A model generated the notes under the pieces. That model had not been told where the DNA came from and searched no databases. It saw nothing but the letters and a program-made list of their open reading frames with translations. From Pyropia haitanensis (lineage: Eukaryota; Rhodophyta; Bangiophyceae; Bangiales; Bangiaceae), in the NCBI GenBank assembly GCA_008729055.1, contig SDUX01000007.1, positions 4,160,090-4,224,089 on the forward strand: a stretch of DNA of 64,000 bases, given 5' to 3'. This document shows positions 53,301-64,000 of this stretch, piece by piece (the first letter of the stretch is position 1; the number at the start of each line of letters is the position of its first letter). The position numbers were made by a program, and so were the translations under genes.

Positions 53301-56300
53301 TCACGTCACAGCACGTCTTCTCAGCCCGGCACCAGCACCAGCCCCGTCAGCCCCCCTCGCCACGGGCGGGCGTGGGGGAATTCCCCCCCCCCCTGCCCCC
53401 CCTGCGGCATCCGCATCGCGATCGCGGCGCTGTCGTGCCAGGATCCGTCGCTGGCGCTCGAGGACGAGGCCCGCCAACAGGGCGGCCAGGGGCCCCACCA
53501 GCAGCAAGTCCGCGTTCTCCCACGTGAGCACCCGCGGCCCGCTGGAACCGCCGGCAACGCCCCCCTCCCGCTCATCCCCCCCGCCTGCTGCTGGCACGCC
53601 CACCGCTGGCCAACCGCGCAGATGGCGGTCGCGCAGGGCGGCCAGCCGCCGCCCCGCGGTGCGTAGCGCAGACACCCCCGACCGCACGGCCGTCACCTGC
53701 CGCAGCACCCACACCGCGATTGAGGCGGGGAGGACCGCGTCAATGTCAGCGGCGCGCGCAAAGTCCAAGTACCGCTTGGCCAGCGCGTAGTCGGGCGCCT
53801 CACCGATGATACCCCGCGCGTACATGAGGCCCAAGTTGAACAGTGCCTCAGCAGAGCCCATCTTGCCAGCCCGCTCGTACGCCACTGACGCGGCAGCGTA
53901 GTCACGCAACTCCACGTACGACAGGTCCCCAATGCGAAGGAGGGAGTCGGCGTGACCTTGTAGTGCCGACAGGTGGTAAAGCCGCATCGCACGGTTGACG
54001 AGGTCGTCGTGTTGTGGTGCAGGAGGGCGGATGGGGGACAGCTCCGTTGGGGGAGGGGCGGTAGGCACACTACTGGCCGCGGCCGTCACCGCTGACGGTG
54101 CGGCCGTCAGGGGCTCGCCGCCGCCATCCCCGCCTTCGAGAGGAGGCCCATCATGACGCTCGCCATCAGCAGTCGCCACTGCGTCGGTCGTCGCTGCTGT
54201 CGACGGGTCGGGCCCGCCAGACTTGCCGTTGCCGCTGCTCACGGTGGCGGCAGGTGGTGGCGGAGGTGACGAGTCGCCACCCCTCCGCCTCTTCCGCGCC
54301 GCCACCGCCCGCTCTTCATCATCCACAACAAAGCCCAGCTCGTAGAGCAGCCCCGCGTTGAACTGTGCCAGCTCAATCCCCGCATGCGCGGCCTGGATGT
54401 AGCGGTAGAGTCCCCCCCGACGTCGCCCGCGTCGAGGGCGTCTAGCGCCAGGCCCAGCACGCTGTTCCACTCGCCCTCCTCGGCAACGCGCTTGAGCCCC
54501 TTGACCGCCGCCGCGCAGTCACGGACCGCGGGCGGCTCGCCGCGGAGGACCACCAGGCTTAGCTCGTAGGTGGCCCGCAAGTCGTGGAATGCAGCCGCCG
54601 TCTGCAAGTACCGGTACCGCTCCGCCGGGTCCGGCGTGACGCCCCGCCCGTCGCGGTGCAGCTGCGCGAGGATGAAGTTCGCGTCGGGCTGGAGCATGTC
54701 CGCCGCCTTTTTCAGATACTTGACGGCCTGTGTGTCCATCCAGTCGGACAGAGCGTCAGCCTCGGCCGCCGCCACCGCCGCCGCCTCGGCTTCAGCGTCG
54801 GCCGCGTCGTCGTCCGCGGCACCCGCACCAGACGGCGCGGCCACCGCAGCCCGCGCAGCCTCCATGACGGAAGCAGGCGGCTCCCCTTGATACAACCCGT
54901 GCAGGTAGGCCAAGCCGACGCCCAGGCTGCCCAGCGAGTGCTTCTTTTCGTCCGCTTCGTGCAAGTACACCAACGCGCTGTCGTTCTTGCCTTGCGTCAG
55001 ATGGAGGAGACCCAGCCGGGCAGACGCCTCGGCCGAGCCGCCCGCGGCCGCGCGGCCAAGCAGCTCCGCGGCGCGCGCCTCGTCGTGGGGCACCCCATGG
55101 ACACCCGCCAGCGCCATGGCCGCCAGGTGCACCAGGGCCGCCTCGTCGCCGTGCGCGGCGGCGTGCGAGTAGTAGGCAACGATTTCGTCCTCCTCTGACA
55201 GGCGATCACGAAAGCTGCCGCCGCCCGATGCGGCGGAGCGCGCTTCCGCCTCGGTCAGCCGCACCCGCTCGCTGACGTGGAGGTGCTTGGGCAGCGGTGG
55301 TCGAGGCGGCGTGTGCCACGACGGCAGGTAGTCGGTGACGACCGTCCGAGCGGCGGCGGCGTAGAGGTCGGCCGCGGCCTCGCACGACTGCGGCACATCC
55401 ACGCCGTGGAGGTGGCGGCTGGCCAGGGCCATCTGCGCCAGCGGGTTGCCAGACGCGGCGGCCACGGACCAGTGCATGACAGCCAGGGCGGGGCGGGGTA
55501 CCCGCGCCGGGGGTGCACCCGCGGGCGCGTCACCGCCGTCGGCGGGTTCAGGCCCCACGTCCAGGCCGGCGGCGTAGACCAACCCCAGCAACGCGTGCGC
55601 GTCGGCGTGCCCCGTCCGTGCCGTTGCGTTGACCAGCAGCGCCGTCGCGCGGCGGAGGTCGCGGCGGACCAGGAAAGTCGGCGCCGACGAGAAGGCCGTC
55701 CCGCCAACGCCGGCCGACCCCGCCGGCACAGAGACGCCAGCCAGCAGCACGGCGGCGAGGCTGGTCGCCGCGCCCGGGGAGCCCAGGTCGGCCGCCGCCG
55801 CAAACTCTTCCACCGCGCCAGGGTAGTCCTGGCCGCCGTCCCACAGCTCCTCCGCGCGCAGCACGTGGCGGGCGGCCGCGTCGGCCACGGGGTCCACCTC
55901 CCGCAGCAGGTGCGGCGCGCCAAACAGCATGCCCCCATTGCCGCCGCCGCGGCTGCCGCCGGCACCCCCACGCGCGCCGTCGGGATCGCCGCGGCCAGCC
56001 GCGCCAGTCGCCTCCCCGTCCCGCTCCGGCTCGCCGTCTTCCCCCTCTACCCCCGCGCCGCCCCCGTTGGCCGCCGCCACCGCCGATGCCCAGTCTGGCA
56101 GCAGGGCGTCCAGGTGGACCGCCTCAAAGGTGCGGTCACCGACCGTCACAGCCACGGACGCGAGGTCCGCTGCGGCGAGCACGTCGGCCGGGACGGCCAC
56201 CAGGAGATCCCTGTCGTCCAAGCTCGCCCACGGGGCGGTGACCTCGGTGGCGCCCCCCCCCGACGACGACGACGGCGGGTCGTCCGAGTCGGTCGCGTCG

Positions 56301-57054
56301 GGCGGCACCCCGTCCTCCACTACAAAAACGACGGCAACGTCGGGGCCCTCACCGTCGGCTCCGCCGCCACCGCCACCGTCCCCGTCGCGGGGGCGCCCGC
56401 GGGGGGGCCGCGGCAGGCGCAGGCGCACCAAGGCGGGGTAGGGTAGGGAGCGCCCCAGCAGCGCCATCACCCCGCCCGGCCCATCGCCGTCTGCCGCGTC
56501 AGCGGTGGCCGCGTCGTCGTGGGCCTTCGCCGCGTGGGGGAGGTCATCGGCGGCGCCCGCGGGGAGGTCCGCGGGTGCCCCCCCGACGGGCTGCCCATCG
56601 CCGTCGTCGCCGTCACCACCGTCGTCACCGCCGCCCTCGCCGCCGCCGTCACCGCCGCCGTCACCACCAACCCCGGCGGGCGCCGCCGCCGGGGGCGACC
56701 CGCCCCTGGCGGGGGCCCCCCCTCCTCCCCCGGCGGCGGCAGCCCCGCATCGACCGCCTCGGCGCGGATCGCCGCGCGCAGCGCCTCGACGCCCCGCGCG
56801 ACGTCGTCCAGCTCGTCCGCGGCGGGGTCCGCCGGCTCGCCTTTGCCGTCGGCGGAGGCGCCGCCCGCGCCGCCCACCCGCACGTCTGCAACGCGCGGCG
56901 CCGCGGCTGGCGGCGCGTCCCGCGCCTCGGCCGGCGCGGCGGCGGGCCGCGCGTCACCGGGCGGCGGCACCGGCCCGCCGCCACCGTCGCCCGCGGGGGG
57001 GGGCGCCGTGACCGGCGCCGCGGCGGCCGCCCGGTCACGGACGGCGGTGGCGGC

Positions 57055-57102
<48 letters not shown>

Positions 57103-57308
57103 CGTGCCGGGCGTCACCGCAATGGCCTCTGGCACGGCGGCGGTCGGCAGCGGCGGGCGGTGGGTGGCGGCCGCCACCGCCGCCGCCGCCGCCGCCGCGG
57201 GTGCTGTCGCCGCGGCCGCCGCCAGTGGGGTGGCGTCAGGGGTGGCGCCAGCGGCGGTGGCGCCGGCGGTGGGGGTGGTGGGGGTGGCGGCGGCGGTGGT
57301 CGTCGCGT

Positions 57309-57340
<32 letters not shown>

Positions 57341-57459
57341 GCGGCGGTGGCCCAGCCGCCAGCGAGCAGCGCGGCGACGGCCGCCACCGCCACGGCGGCG
57401 GTGGCGGTCGCGCCGCCGCGGCCGCGGCGGTGGCGCCGCCGCCGTGCGCGCGCCGCCAT
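53301..57459 (-). CDS. SEL1L/HRD3-like ERAD adaptor with Sel1 repeats
   Basis: Start ATG at 57459 (MAARARRRRHRRGRGG, then an Ala/Val-rich hydrophobic segment) gives a signal peptide or anchor. After about 300 low-complexity residues, Sel1-like TPR repeats begin (about residue 525) and run to about 1,220. Examples are DYPGAVEEFAAAADLGSPGA, GHADAHALLGLVYAAGLDVG, AVKYLKKAADMLQPDANFIL and QFNAGLLYELGF, then LSALQGHADSLLRIGDLSYV and SAEALFNLGLMYARG. A transmembrane helix follows near 1,320 (LLLVGPLAALLAGLVL) with a basic flank. This is the SEL1L/HRD3 plan: a lumenal solenoid that hands misfolded glycoproteins to the HRD1 ubiquitin ligase in the ER membrane. About 1,386 residues, against 794-833 in human and yeast. 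Frame changes occur at C7 (56716-56722) and C7 (54412-54418). At C11 (53383-53393) the end is ambiguous (stop 53301 or 53321). Confidence 0.88.
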
Positions 57460-57563
57460 GCGCGCGCCACCCAGCCGGCACGCCCGCGACGGGGGCAGGG
57501 GGCAGGGCGGCGCAACACGGGGAGCACCGACTAGAGCACGTAGGAAGGCGAAGAAGCGAGGGA

Positions 57564-57595
<32 letters not shown>

Positions 57596-58330
57596 GGCGG
57601 GGAGGGAGGGGGGGGAACACGGAGGCGGCCGACGCCACAACGTGCGGCGACCGCGGGGGGAGGGCCAGCGAGCACCGCCCGAGGTGGCGCGGCTGCTGGC
57701 GGCGGGGGCGGCGGCGTCAGCACCCGCACGGCCGGCGCGGCCCGCACGCGCGGCGGCTCACGAGGGCGGCCCAAAGAGATTGAACGCGATCGCACCGCCT
57801 GTCATGATTGGACGCCGACGCGGTCGGCACGATCGACTGCGGTCCAAAGGCCGGCCCGCCCGAGGGTGCGCCCGCGGCGCGCGGCTGTCCCGCGGCGGAC
57901 CAATTAATTCCCCGAGGTTTCAAACCGCCATTGCGGGGCGGCGCGCGGGCACGCGGCGGGCGGCGGCCGCCACGGTGGCGCCACACTGGCGCGGCGGTGG
58001 CGACCGCTCCGTCGCCCGCTCCCCGCCGCCCCGCTGCTCCATGCCCACGCGGCGGTTTTTACCCCTCCCGCCCTGTCGTTGGCTGCGCCACGCCGCGCGC
58101 CGAAGGGCCACGCCAACCACTTGCCGCGCTCCCAGCTGCCGCCGCGGTCTCGCAGGGCCCCGCGTGGCCGCGCCGCCGCCCGCCCCCGTCCCCCGCCCCG
58201 CCGCCGCGGCGGCGGGCGCGGCCGCCTCCATGAGCCGCCCCGCCGCGGGCGGCGACGGGGCGCGCCCCCCCCCCCCCCGTCGCGCCCCCGGCACCCCCCC
58301 CACGCCCCCTTCCGCTCCCCTCCACCCACC
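57460..58330. promoter_or_regulatory. Divergent interval, SEL1L / 58331 ORF
   Basis: 871 bases. A G run of more than 20 lies at about 57572-57597, a less GC-rich patch at about 57765-57840, and a CCAATTAATT at about 57899-57908, which contains a CCAAT box. The last 80 bases before 58331 are C/T-rich. Confidence 0.4.
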
Positions 58331-58373
58331 ATGACCGCCGCCGCGGCGGCGCGCACCCCGTCGCGGGCGCGCC

Positions 58374-58417
<44 letters not shown>

Positions 58418-58917
58418 CACCCCCCTCACCCGACCGCCGCCGCCGCGGTCACGAGCCGCCAGCGGTCGGCGGCTGCATGGGGGAGCGGCCGCGCAACGGC
58501 GGCCGCGCCGCCGACGCTGCCGCCGACGCGGCGGCCGCAGCGTGGTCCGCGCGGCGCGGGGGGGCAACAGGGGACTTGGGAAGGGGGGCGGGAGGGGGGG
58601 GGGCGCCCGCCGAGCCGCGGCCGCCACCGCCGCGGCCGCCACCGCCGCCGCGCCTGCCGGCCCTACCACCCGACGCGGCGCGCGCCGTCGCCACGCGGCG
58701 GCGCACCGACGGCGGCGGGCGGCGGCGTGTCGGGAGGCGCCCCCTTCCCCCCCCCCTCCCCCCCGCCGCCGCCGCGGCGGCCGCGCGCCGCCGCACCCCG
58801 CCGCCGCGGGCGGCCGCGGGTCGTCCCGCGCCGCCCGTCGGGGCGCCCGGCGGGGCCCGCCGGCCGCCGGTGGGGGCCGCCGCCGCCGCGGTGCGGCGGG
58901 CGTCCCACGCGGCGGCC

Positions 58918-58948
<31 letters not shown>

Positions 58949-59260
58949 GCGCCGCGCGGTCACGCGGCGCGGCGGGTGCGGCACGCCGCGTGGCGGCGCG
59001 CCGCGGCGACGCGCGCCGCCGCTGGCGGCCGCGCCCGTCGGCGGCGCGCCCGCCGCCCGCGGGGTGACGCTGGCGGCGGCGGGCCGGCGGCGGCCGCCGC
59101 GGCTGCCGCCGCCTCGCCGCGGGCGGCGCGCCGCCCGCCGCCGGGCCGACCGCCGGCCGCCGCGGCGGCCGGTGGTGCGCGGCACGCCGGGCGGCCGCCG
59201 CGGCGGGCGGCCGGCGTCCTTGTCCCGCTCGGGCCGCGCGTCCGCAGCCAACCCCCCTGA
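58331..59260 (+). CDS. Low-confidence ORF, Ala-rich then ambiguous
   Basis: An ATG at 58331 in CCCACCATGACC follows a C/T-rich leader like those of confirmed genes nearby. The first 90 codons are Ala-rich (MTAAAAARTPSRARP...). After the G runs near 58575-58600 this frame becomes Arg/Pro-rich, as in shadow frames. Another plus frame (stop at 59067) looks more protein-like, with RRASHAAAAAA and VAARRGDARRR. A minus-strand frame over the same bases is also Ala-rich. No domain was recognised. It is placed here mainly because of the start context and the gap between SEL1L and the carboxypeptidase. Confidence 0.28.
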
Positions 59261-59341
59261 CGCCCGCGGGCGGGTCGGCCGTCCCGTCGCGGGCGCCAGC
59301 CGTCCCCGGTCCTCCCCGCCCCCTGACCCCGCACCGTGGGC

Positions 59342-59545
59342 ATGGCGGCGGTGGCACCCCGCCGCGTCGGCGGCGGCGGGCGCGGCCCACCGCCACACTG
59401 GCGGGCGTTGGCGCCGTCCTCCCCCCTCCCCTTCCCCCGCCGCCGCCGCCGCCGCCGCCGCCCCCATCCCGCCCGCGTGGCCACCGCCGCGGCGGCCGTA
59501 ACGGCGGTGGTGGTGGCGGTGGGGGTGGCGGCGGCGGCGGCGGCG

Positions 59546-59595
<50 letters not shown>

Positions 59596-61835
59596 AGCGA
59601 CCGCCCCCCCGCTGGACCTGCCGGTGCACCTGCCCGACACGCCCTACGCCGTCATGGACTGGTCGTGGCTGCCGCCGGCGATGCGGCCGCCGCCGTCGGC
59701 GGGCGGTGGGGGCGGCACGGCGGGTGTTCCCGCCGCCGCGTCGGCGGCGGCGACGACGCCCGCGCCGGCCGTGGCGGCGACGCCGTCGGGGGGTAGCGGC
59801 GGTGGTGGCGGTGGTGGTGGTGGCGGCGGCGGCGGCGGCGGCGGTGGTGTTGGTGGTGGGGGCGCGGCAGCGTCCCTCCCCCCCCCCCCCAGCGGGCGCC
59901 CGCACCCCCGCGCCGCCGTCGCCGTCGCCGACGCCGCCGCCGCCGCCGCCGACGCCACCACCACCACCGCCGCCGCGGGCGTCGGCTTCGAGCCGCCCCA
60001 CCCCCCCCGCGTCGGCGGCGCCGCTGGCGGCGGCGGCCACCGTGCGCCCCGCGCCGACGCTGCCGGCGGCGGCGCCGTCGGCGGCGGCGGCCGTCTCGGC
60101 GGCGCCGCCACTGGCGGCAGGGGCGGGGGGGGGGGCGGCGCCGGCGGCGCCGGCGGGGCGGCGTCGCCGCCGACGCCGGCGGCCGCCGTCCCACCGCCTC
60201 TGCCTACGGCGGCGCCCCTGCCGGTGGCGGCGGGCGCCACCACCGCCCCGCCGCCGCCGCCGCCGCCGCCGCCGTCGCCGTCGCTGCCGCCGCCGTCGCC
60301 GCCGACGGCGAGGCCGCCGCCCCTGCTGTCGTCGCGGCCACCCCGGCCGCCGCCGGCGGCGCCCGCGTCGCCGCCGCCGCCGCCGCCGCCGGCCGCGTCG
60401 GCGTCGGCCACGCCCGTGCCGCCGCCGCCGCGGCCGTTGCGTCCGCCGCCGCCGCCGCCGCCGGCATCGACAATAGCGACGCCCCCCAGTGCGGACAATG
60501 GCAGCACCGCGGGCGGCGGCGGCGGCGGCGGCGACGGCGGCACCGGCGGCGGCACCGGCGGCACCGACTCGTCCGCGACGGCCACGCCAGCCCTGCCGGC
60601 GCGCACCGCCACGCCCGTGCCGCGACCGCCGACGGCGCGGCCGCCGCCGCGGCCGTCGGCGACACGGCCGCCGCCGCCGCCGCCGCGGCCGTCGGCGTCG
60701 CCGCCGCCGCCGCCGCTGCCGCCGGCAATGGCAACGGCGGCGGCGGCGACGGCGGCGGGCGTGGCCACGACGGCACCGCCGCCCGCAACGGCGCGGCCGC
60801 CGCCGCGGCCGGCGGCGTCGCCCCCCCCAGCGGCGCCGACCGCGGCGGCGGCGGCGCCGCCGCCGACCGCGACGGCGGCGGCCGCCGGCGGCGGGGGGGG
60901 GGGGGGGGGCGCCGCCGGTGCGCCCGTGCCGCCGCGCGGCCCGCCGCCGCGGCCGGCGGCGTCGCCACCCCCACCGCCGGCGGCGTCGCCACCCCCACCG
61001 CCGGCGGCGCCGCCCGCCGGCGGGGGGGAGGACGGCAGCGGCAGCGGCAGCGGCAGCGGCAGCGGCAGCGGCAGCGGCAGCGGCGGCAGCGGTGGTGGTG
61101 GCGGCGGTGGCGGCGGCGGCGGCGGGTCCCCGACCGCCGCGCCGTCCCTACCCGGCGGTCCCGGCGTACCCCCCCCCCCCCCCCCCCCCCGCGGGCCACG
61201 CCGCCGCCGCCGCCACCGCCGCCGCCGGCCGCGTCGCCGCCGCCGCCGCCGCCGCGGCCGGCCATCACGCCCGACCCGCACTTTGCCTTCACCGACGCGC
61301 CGCTGCCGGCCGCGCCCGGCGCGCCGACCGCGCCGCCGTTCCGCGACGTGGGCGCCGACGCGTCGCACGCGCCGCCCCCCCCCCCCCCACCCCCCCCCCC
61401 CCCCCCCCACCACGGGCGGCGGCGGCGGCGGCGTCCCCCCCCCCCCGCCACGGGCGGCGGCGGCGGCGGCGGCGGCGGCGGCCGGCGGCGGCGGCACGAA
61501 TGGCGGCCGCGCGCACGGGTGTCGGGTGCGCCCGCCCTACGCCGGCGTCGCGCTCGTGGCGGTGACGGCCGCGACGGCGGCGGCGCGGGCGGCGGCGGTC
61601 GCCGCCGCCGCCGCCCGCTGCACGGTGCGCGTGTGGGCAGAGGAGAACCCGCTGCGGCCGGCGCGGCGGCGGCGGCTGCCGCCGGCGGCGGCCGCCGCGG
61701 TCGCCGCCGCCCGGCTGCGCGGCCGCACCCGCCGCCGGGGGGGGGGGGGGAGCCGCCGCCGACGCGCCACGCCCGGCGTGCCGGGGGGGGGTGGGGGGGG
61801 GGGGGGCGCCCCGCAACGGCACCGCCGCGGTGCCT

Positions 61836-61871
<36 letters not shown>

Positions 61872-62424
61872 GCCAGTGGCGGCGGCGGCGGCGGCGGCGA
61901 CGGCGTGCCGCCGCGGCGGCTGACGCTCCTCCTCACCGCCGACCAGCTGGCCGCCGTCCGCCGCACGCCCGGCGTCACCGTCCGCGTCGTCATGGCCGAC
62001 GTCGGCGCGCGCCTCGCGGCGGGGCCGGCGCTGCACCCCGCGCCCCCCACCCCCCCCCCCCCCCCCCCCCCCCCCCCCACCAGCGGCGCGCCCCCCCCCC
62101 GCGGGGGTGGCCGCTCCGCGGCGGTGTGGGCGGCGGTGCCCGGGGCACCCCCCCCCCCCCCCCCCCCCCAACGCGACCGGCGGCGGCGCCCCCCCGCCCC
62201 CGCCCCCCCCCCCCCCCCAGCGGGGCGGCGGCGGCGGCGGCCAACGGCACCGCCGTCGCGGCCGTCGACGCGGCGGGCGTGGTGCCAATGACCGCCTTTT
62301 ACGCCGACTACCGTGACGGGCCGGCGCTCGCCGCGCGGGCGGCCGCCCTCGCCGCCGCCTACCCGCGCTGGGCGCGGCTCGAGCGGTACGGCGCGTCGGT
62401 CGACGGCCGCCGCCTGTGGGTGCT

Positions 62425-62461
<37 letters not shown>

Positions 62462-62504
62462 ACCGCCAACGCGACCGCCGCCGCCGCCGCCGCCGCCGCC
62501 GACG

Positions 62505-62537
<33 letters not shown>

Positions 62538-62556
62538 GCGGCCGTCGCGGGGCGGC

Positions 62557-62599
<43 letters not shown>

Positions 62600-62782
62600 T
62601 CGCCGCCGCCGCTGCCCGGCCGCGCCGCGCGGCGGGTGCTGGTGACGGGCCTCCTCCACGCGCGCGAGTGGATCTCGGGCGCCGCGACGCTCGCCGCCGC
62701 CGAGGCGCTCCTCCGCGCGGCGGTCGCCGAGGTGGGCGCCCGCCCCGCCGCGGCGGCCGCGGCGGCAACCGCCGCGCCGGCG

Positions 62783-62817
<35 letters not shown>

Positions 62818-62965
62818 AGAGGAGCGGCTGCCGCCGCCGGGGGGGATTGCCGAGCTCCTCCGCCACGTCGAGCTGCTCGCCGCGCCGGTCACCAACCCCG
62901 ACGGCTACGCCCACACCGCGGTGGACCGGCTGTGGCGGAAGAACAGAAACCCCAACGGCCGCGGC

Positions 62966-63003
<38 letters not shown>

Positions 63004-63845
63004 GGGTGGCGGCGGCGGGGGTGGCCAGTTTGGCGGCGGCGGCGGCGACGACTGCGTCGGCGTGGACCTCAACCGCAACTGGGGCACCGACTGGGGCGGG
63101 CTGTACCAGAGCCCCGTCGACCCGTGCGTCGGCGAGTACATTGGCGCCGCCCCCTTTTCCGAGCCCGAAGTCGCCGCCCTGCGCGGCCTCGTCCTCGCCG
63201 CCACCCCCGCGGTGCACCTCGACGTGCACGCGTTTGGGCAGCTGCTCCTCGGCCCGTGGTCCCACACCGACGACCCGCCGCCGGGGCTGTCCATCAGCGA
63301 CCCGTTCTGGCGCCACGTCGCCGCGGTCGTCTCGGCCACCCGCGGCGCGGCGTACAGGTACGGCCGCGGGAGTGACCTGCTGTACCTCGCGTCGGGCATC
63401 TTCCCCGACTGGACCTACTCGGTCGGCGCGATGAGCGCCACGTTTGAGCTCCGCCCGCCGTACGGCGCGGACGGCGCCGACGGGTTCCTGCTGCGGCCGT
63501 CGGCGATCCGGCCGGCCGCCGCCGAGGTGACCGCCGCCACGCTCGTGGCGCTCCGCTACGCCGCGGCCGTGCGCGGCGCGTTTTTGGGCGACGGCTGGGC
63601 GGCGGCGGCGGTGACGGGCGTGGGGGGGGGGGTGGGGGGGGGGGGGGGGGGGGCGTCGCGGCCGCCGTCGACGAGCTCGAGGCGGCGGTGCTGGCGCCCG
63701 CCTGGGGCGCGGCGCTGCCGCGGCCGCGGCCGCGGCCGCGGCGCGTGAGCATTGGCGTGTGGACGGCGCTGCTGGCCATGGGGCTGGTCTGGGTGGTGAC
63801 CATCGGGGGGGGGGGTACGCCATCCTGTGTGTGTCGGTCTACTAG
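59342..63845 (+). CDS. M14 zinc carboxypeptidase, membrane-anchored, with prodomain
   Basis: Start ATG at 59342. A basic N-terminus and an Ala/Val helix (about residues 46-75) act as signal or anchor. Then come about 550 residues of Pro/Ser/Gly/Ala tracts and a prodomain-like region (YAGVALVAVTAATAA; LTADQLAAVRRTPGVTVRVV, then MADVGARL). The M14 catalytic domain spans about residues 976-1423. Zinc ligands are in LLHAREWISG (HxxE) and LDVHAFGQ. Substrate-binding residues appear in WRKNRNPN and VDLNRNWGTDW, Tyr in FPDWTYSVGA and catalytic Glu in ATFELRPPYG. After G20 (63634-63653) and G11 (63805-63815) the credible frame reads RRVSIGVWTALLAMGLVWVV, a C-terminal transmembrane helix, ending CVSVY at TAG 63843-63845. 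Other frame changes fall at C22 (61169-61190) and C14/C19 (61375-61408). It would trim C-terminal residues from extracytosolic peptides. About 1,500 residues; ordinary procarboxypeptidases have about 420. Confidence 0.9.
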
Positions 63846-64000
63846 GCGGGCGGGGGGCGGCGCGCCCGCTGCCGCCGCGCGCGCCGCGCGCGCGCGCGCC
63901 GCGCGGGGCGACCGCCCGCGTGGGCGCGACGCGGCAAAAAAAAAAAAAAGTAAAACCGGCCGCGCGGCCGCTTGTATTCCGGTTGCAGTCGCGACGCGGG
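63846..64000. other. 3' flank with an A14 tract
   Basis: Alternating GC-rich sequence (GCGCGC blocks near 63880-63905), then fourteen As at 63936-63949 followed by GTAAAACC, about 90 bases after the carboxypeptidase stop. Confidence 0.5.

Noticed and set aside
60204..62768. Large minus frames opposite the carboxypeptidase
   Set aside because: Arg/Pro-rich shadows; every M14 active-site motif is on the plus strand.
1..64000. CRISPR arrays, insertion sequences, rRNA, prophage or viral genes
   Set aside because: None seen. The tandem repeats here are short coding or noncoding minisatellites without spacer structure, and no transposase, integrase or reverse transcriptase motif was found.

Overview
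This window is nuclear DNA from a eukaryote with an extremely GC-rich genome. The evidence is spliced genes with GT-AG introns, eukaryote-only proteins (a GINS subunit, an ESCRT-III subunit, an FG nucleoporin, RPAP1, SEL1L, a DDX6-type helicase) and apparent mitochondrial and plastid presequences. Genes are compact and mostly intronless. Many proteins are swollen by Ala, Gly, Pro and Gln tracts, and long runs of G or C are everywhere. The glutamate-cysteine ligase is of the animal/fungal type rather than the plant plastid type. My best guess is a GC-rich red alga of the Porphyra/Pyropia kind. This is inference from composition, low intron number and gene content, and no marker in the window proves it.

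Layout. 1-862: 5' part of a minus-strand gene that leaves the window. 863-4455: little certain, one weak plus ORF. 4456-8625 (-): P/U-type (PHO80-like) cyclin with a very long low-complexity tail. 8626-11743: unresolved. 11744-12796 (-): newly modelled multi-exon gene of unknown function. 14096-18945 (+): RPAP1/MINIYO. 19791-20871 (-): NSRP1-like splicing regulator. 22169-25381 (+): glycine decarboxylase P protein. 25991-27482 (-): organellar DnaJ. 27915-29938 (+): NUP42-like FG nucleoporin. 30239-30932 (-): GINS subunit PSF2. 31648-32934 (+): CHMP6/VPS20, two exons. 33237-34106 (-): AAED1/PRXL2-type thioredoxin-fold protein. 35012-35443 (+): ubiquitin-like protein. 36587-37710 (+): probable plastid membrane protein. 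39042-41795 (-): DDX6/DHH1 helicase. 43707-46115 (+): glutamate-cysteine ligase. 47696-49306 (+): PDK/BCKDK-type kinase. 52149-52682 (+): 79-residue membrane protein encoded by three exons. 53301-57459 (-): SEL1L/HRD3. 58331-59260 (+): weak ORF. 59342-63845 (+): membrane-anchored M14 carboxypeptidase.

These are mostly unrelated housekeeping genes, with no operon, phage, CRISPR or insertion sequence. Orientation nearly alternates, giving many head-to-head pairs that share a promoter interval (NSRP1/GLDC, DnaJ/NUP42, PSF2/CHMP6, AAED1/Ubl, DDX6/GCLC, SEL1L/58331) and tail-to-tail pairs between them. In the GC-richest genes the reading frame changes at runs of seven or more G or C, whereas the moderate-GC genes are single open frames. 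The run lengths in this sequence are therefore probably not reliable, and the start/stop spans given for those genes hold better than any literal translation.
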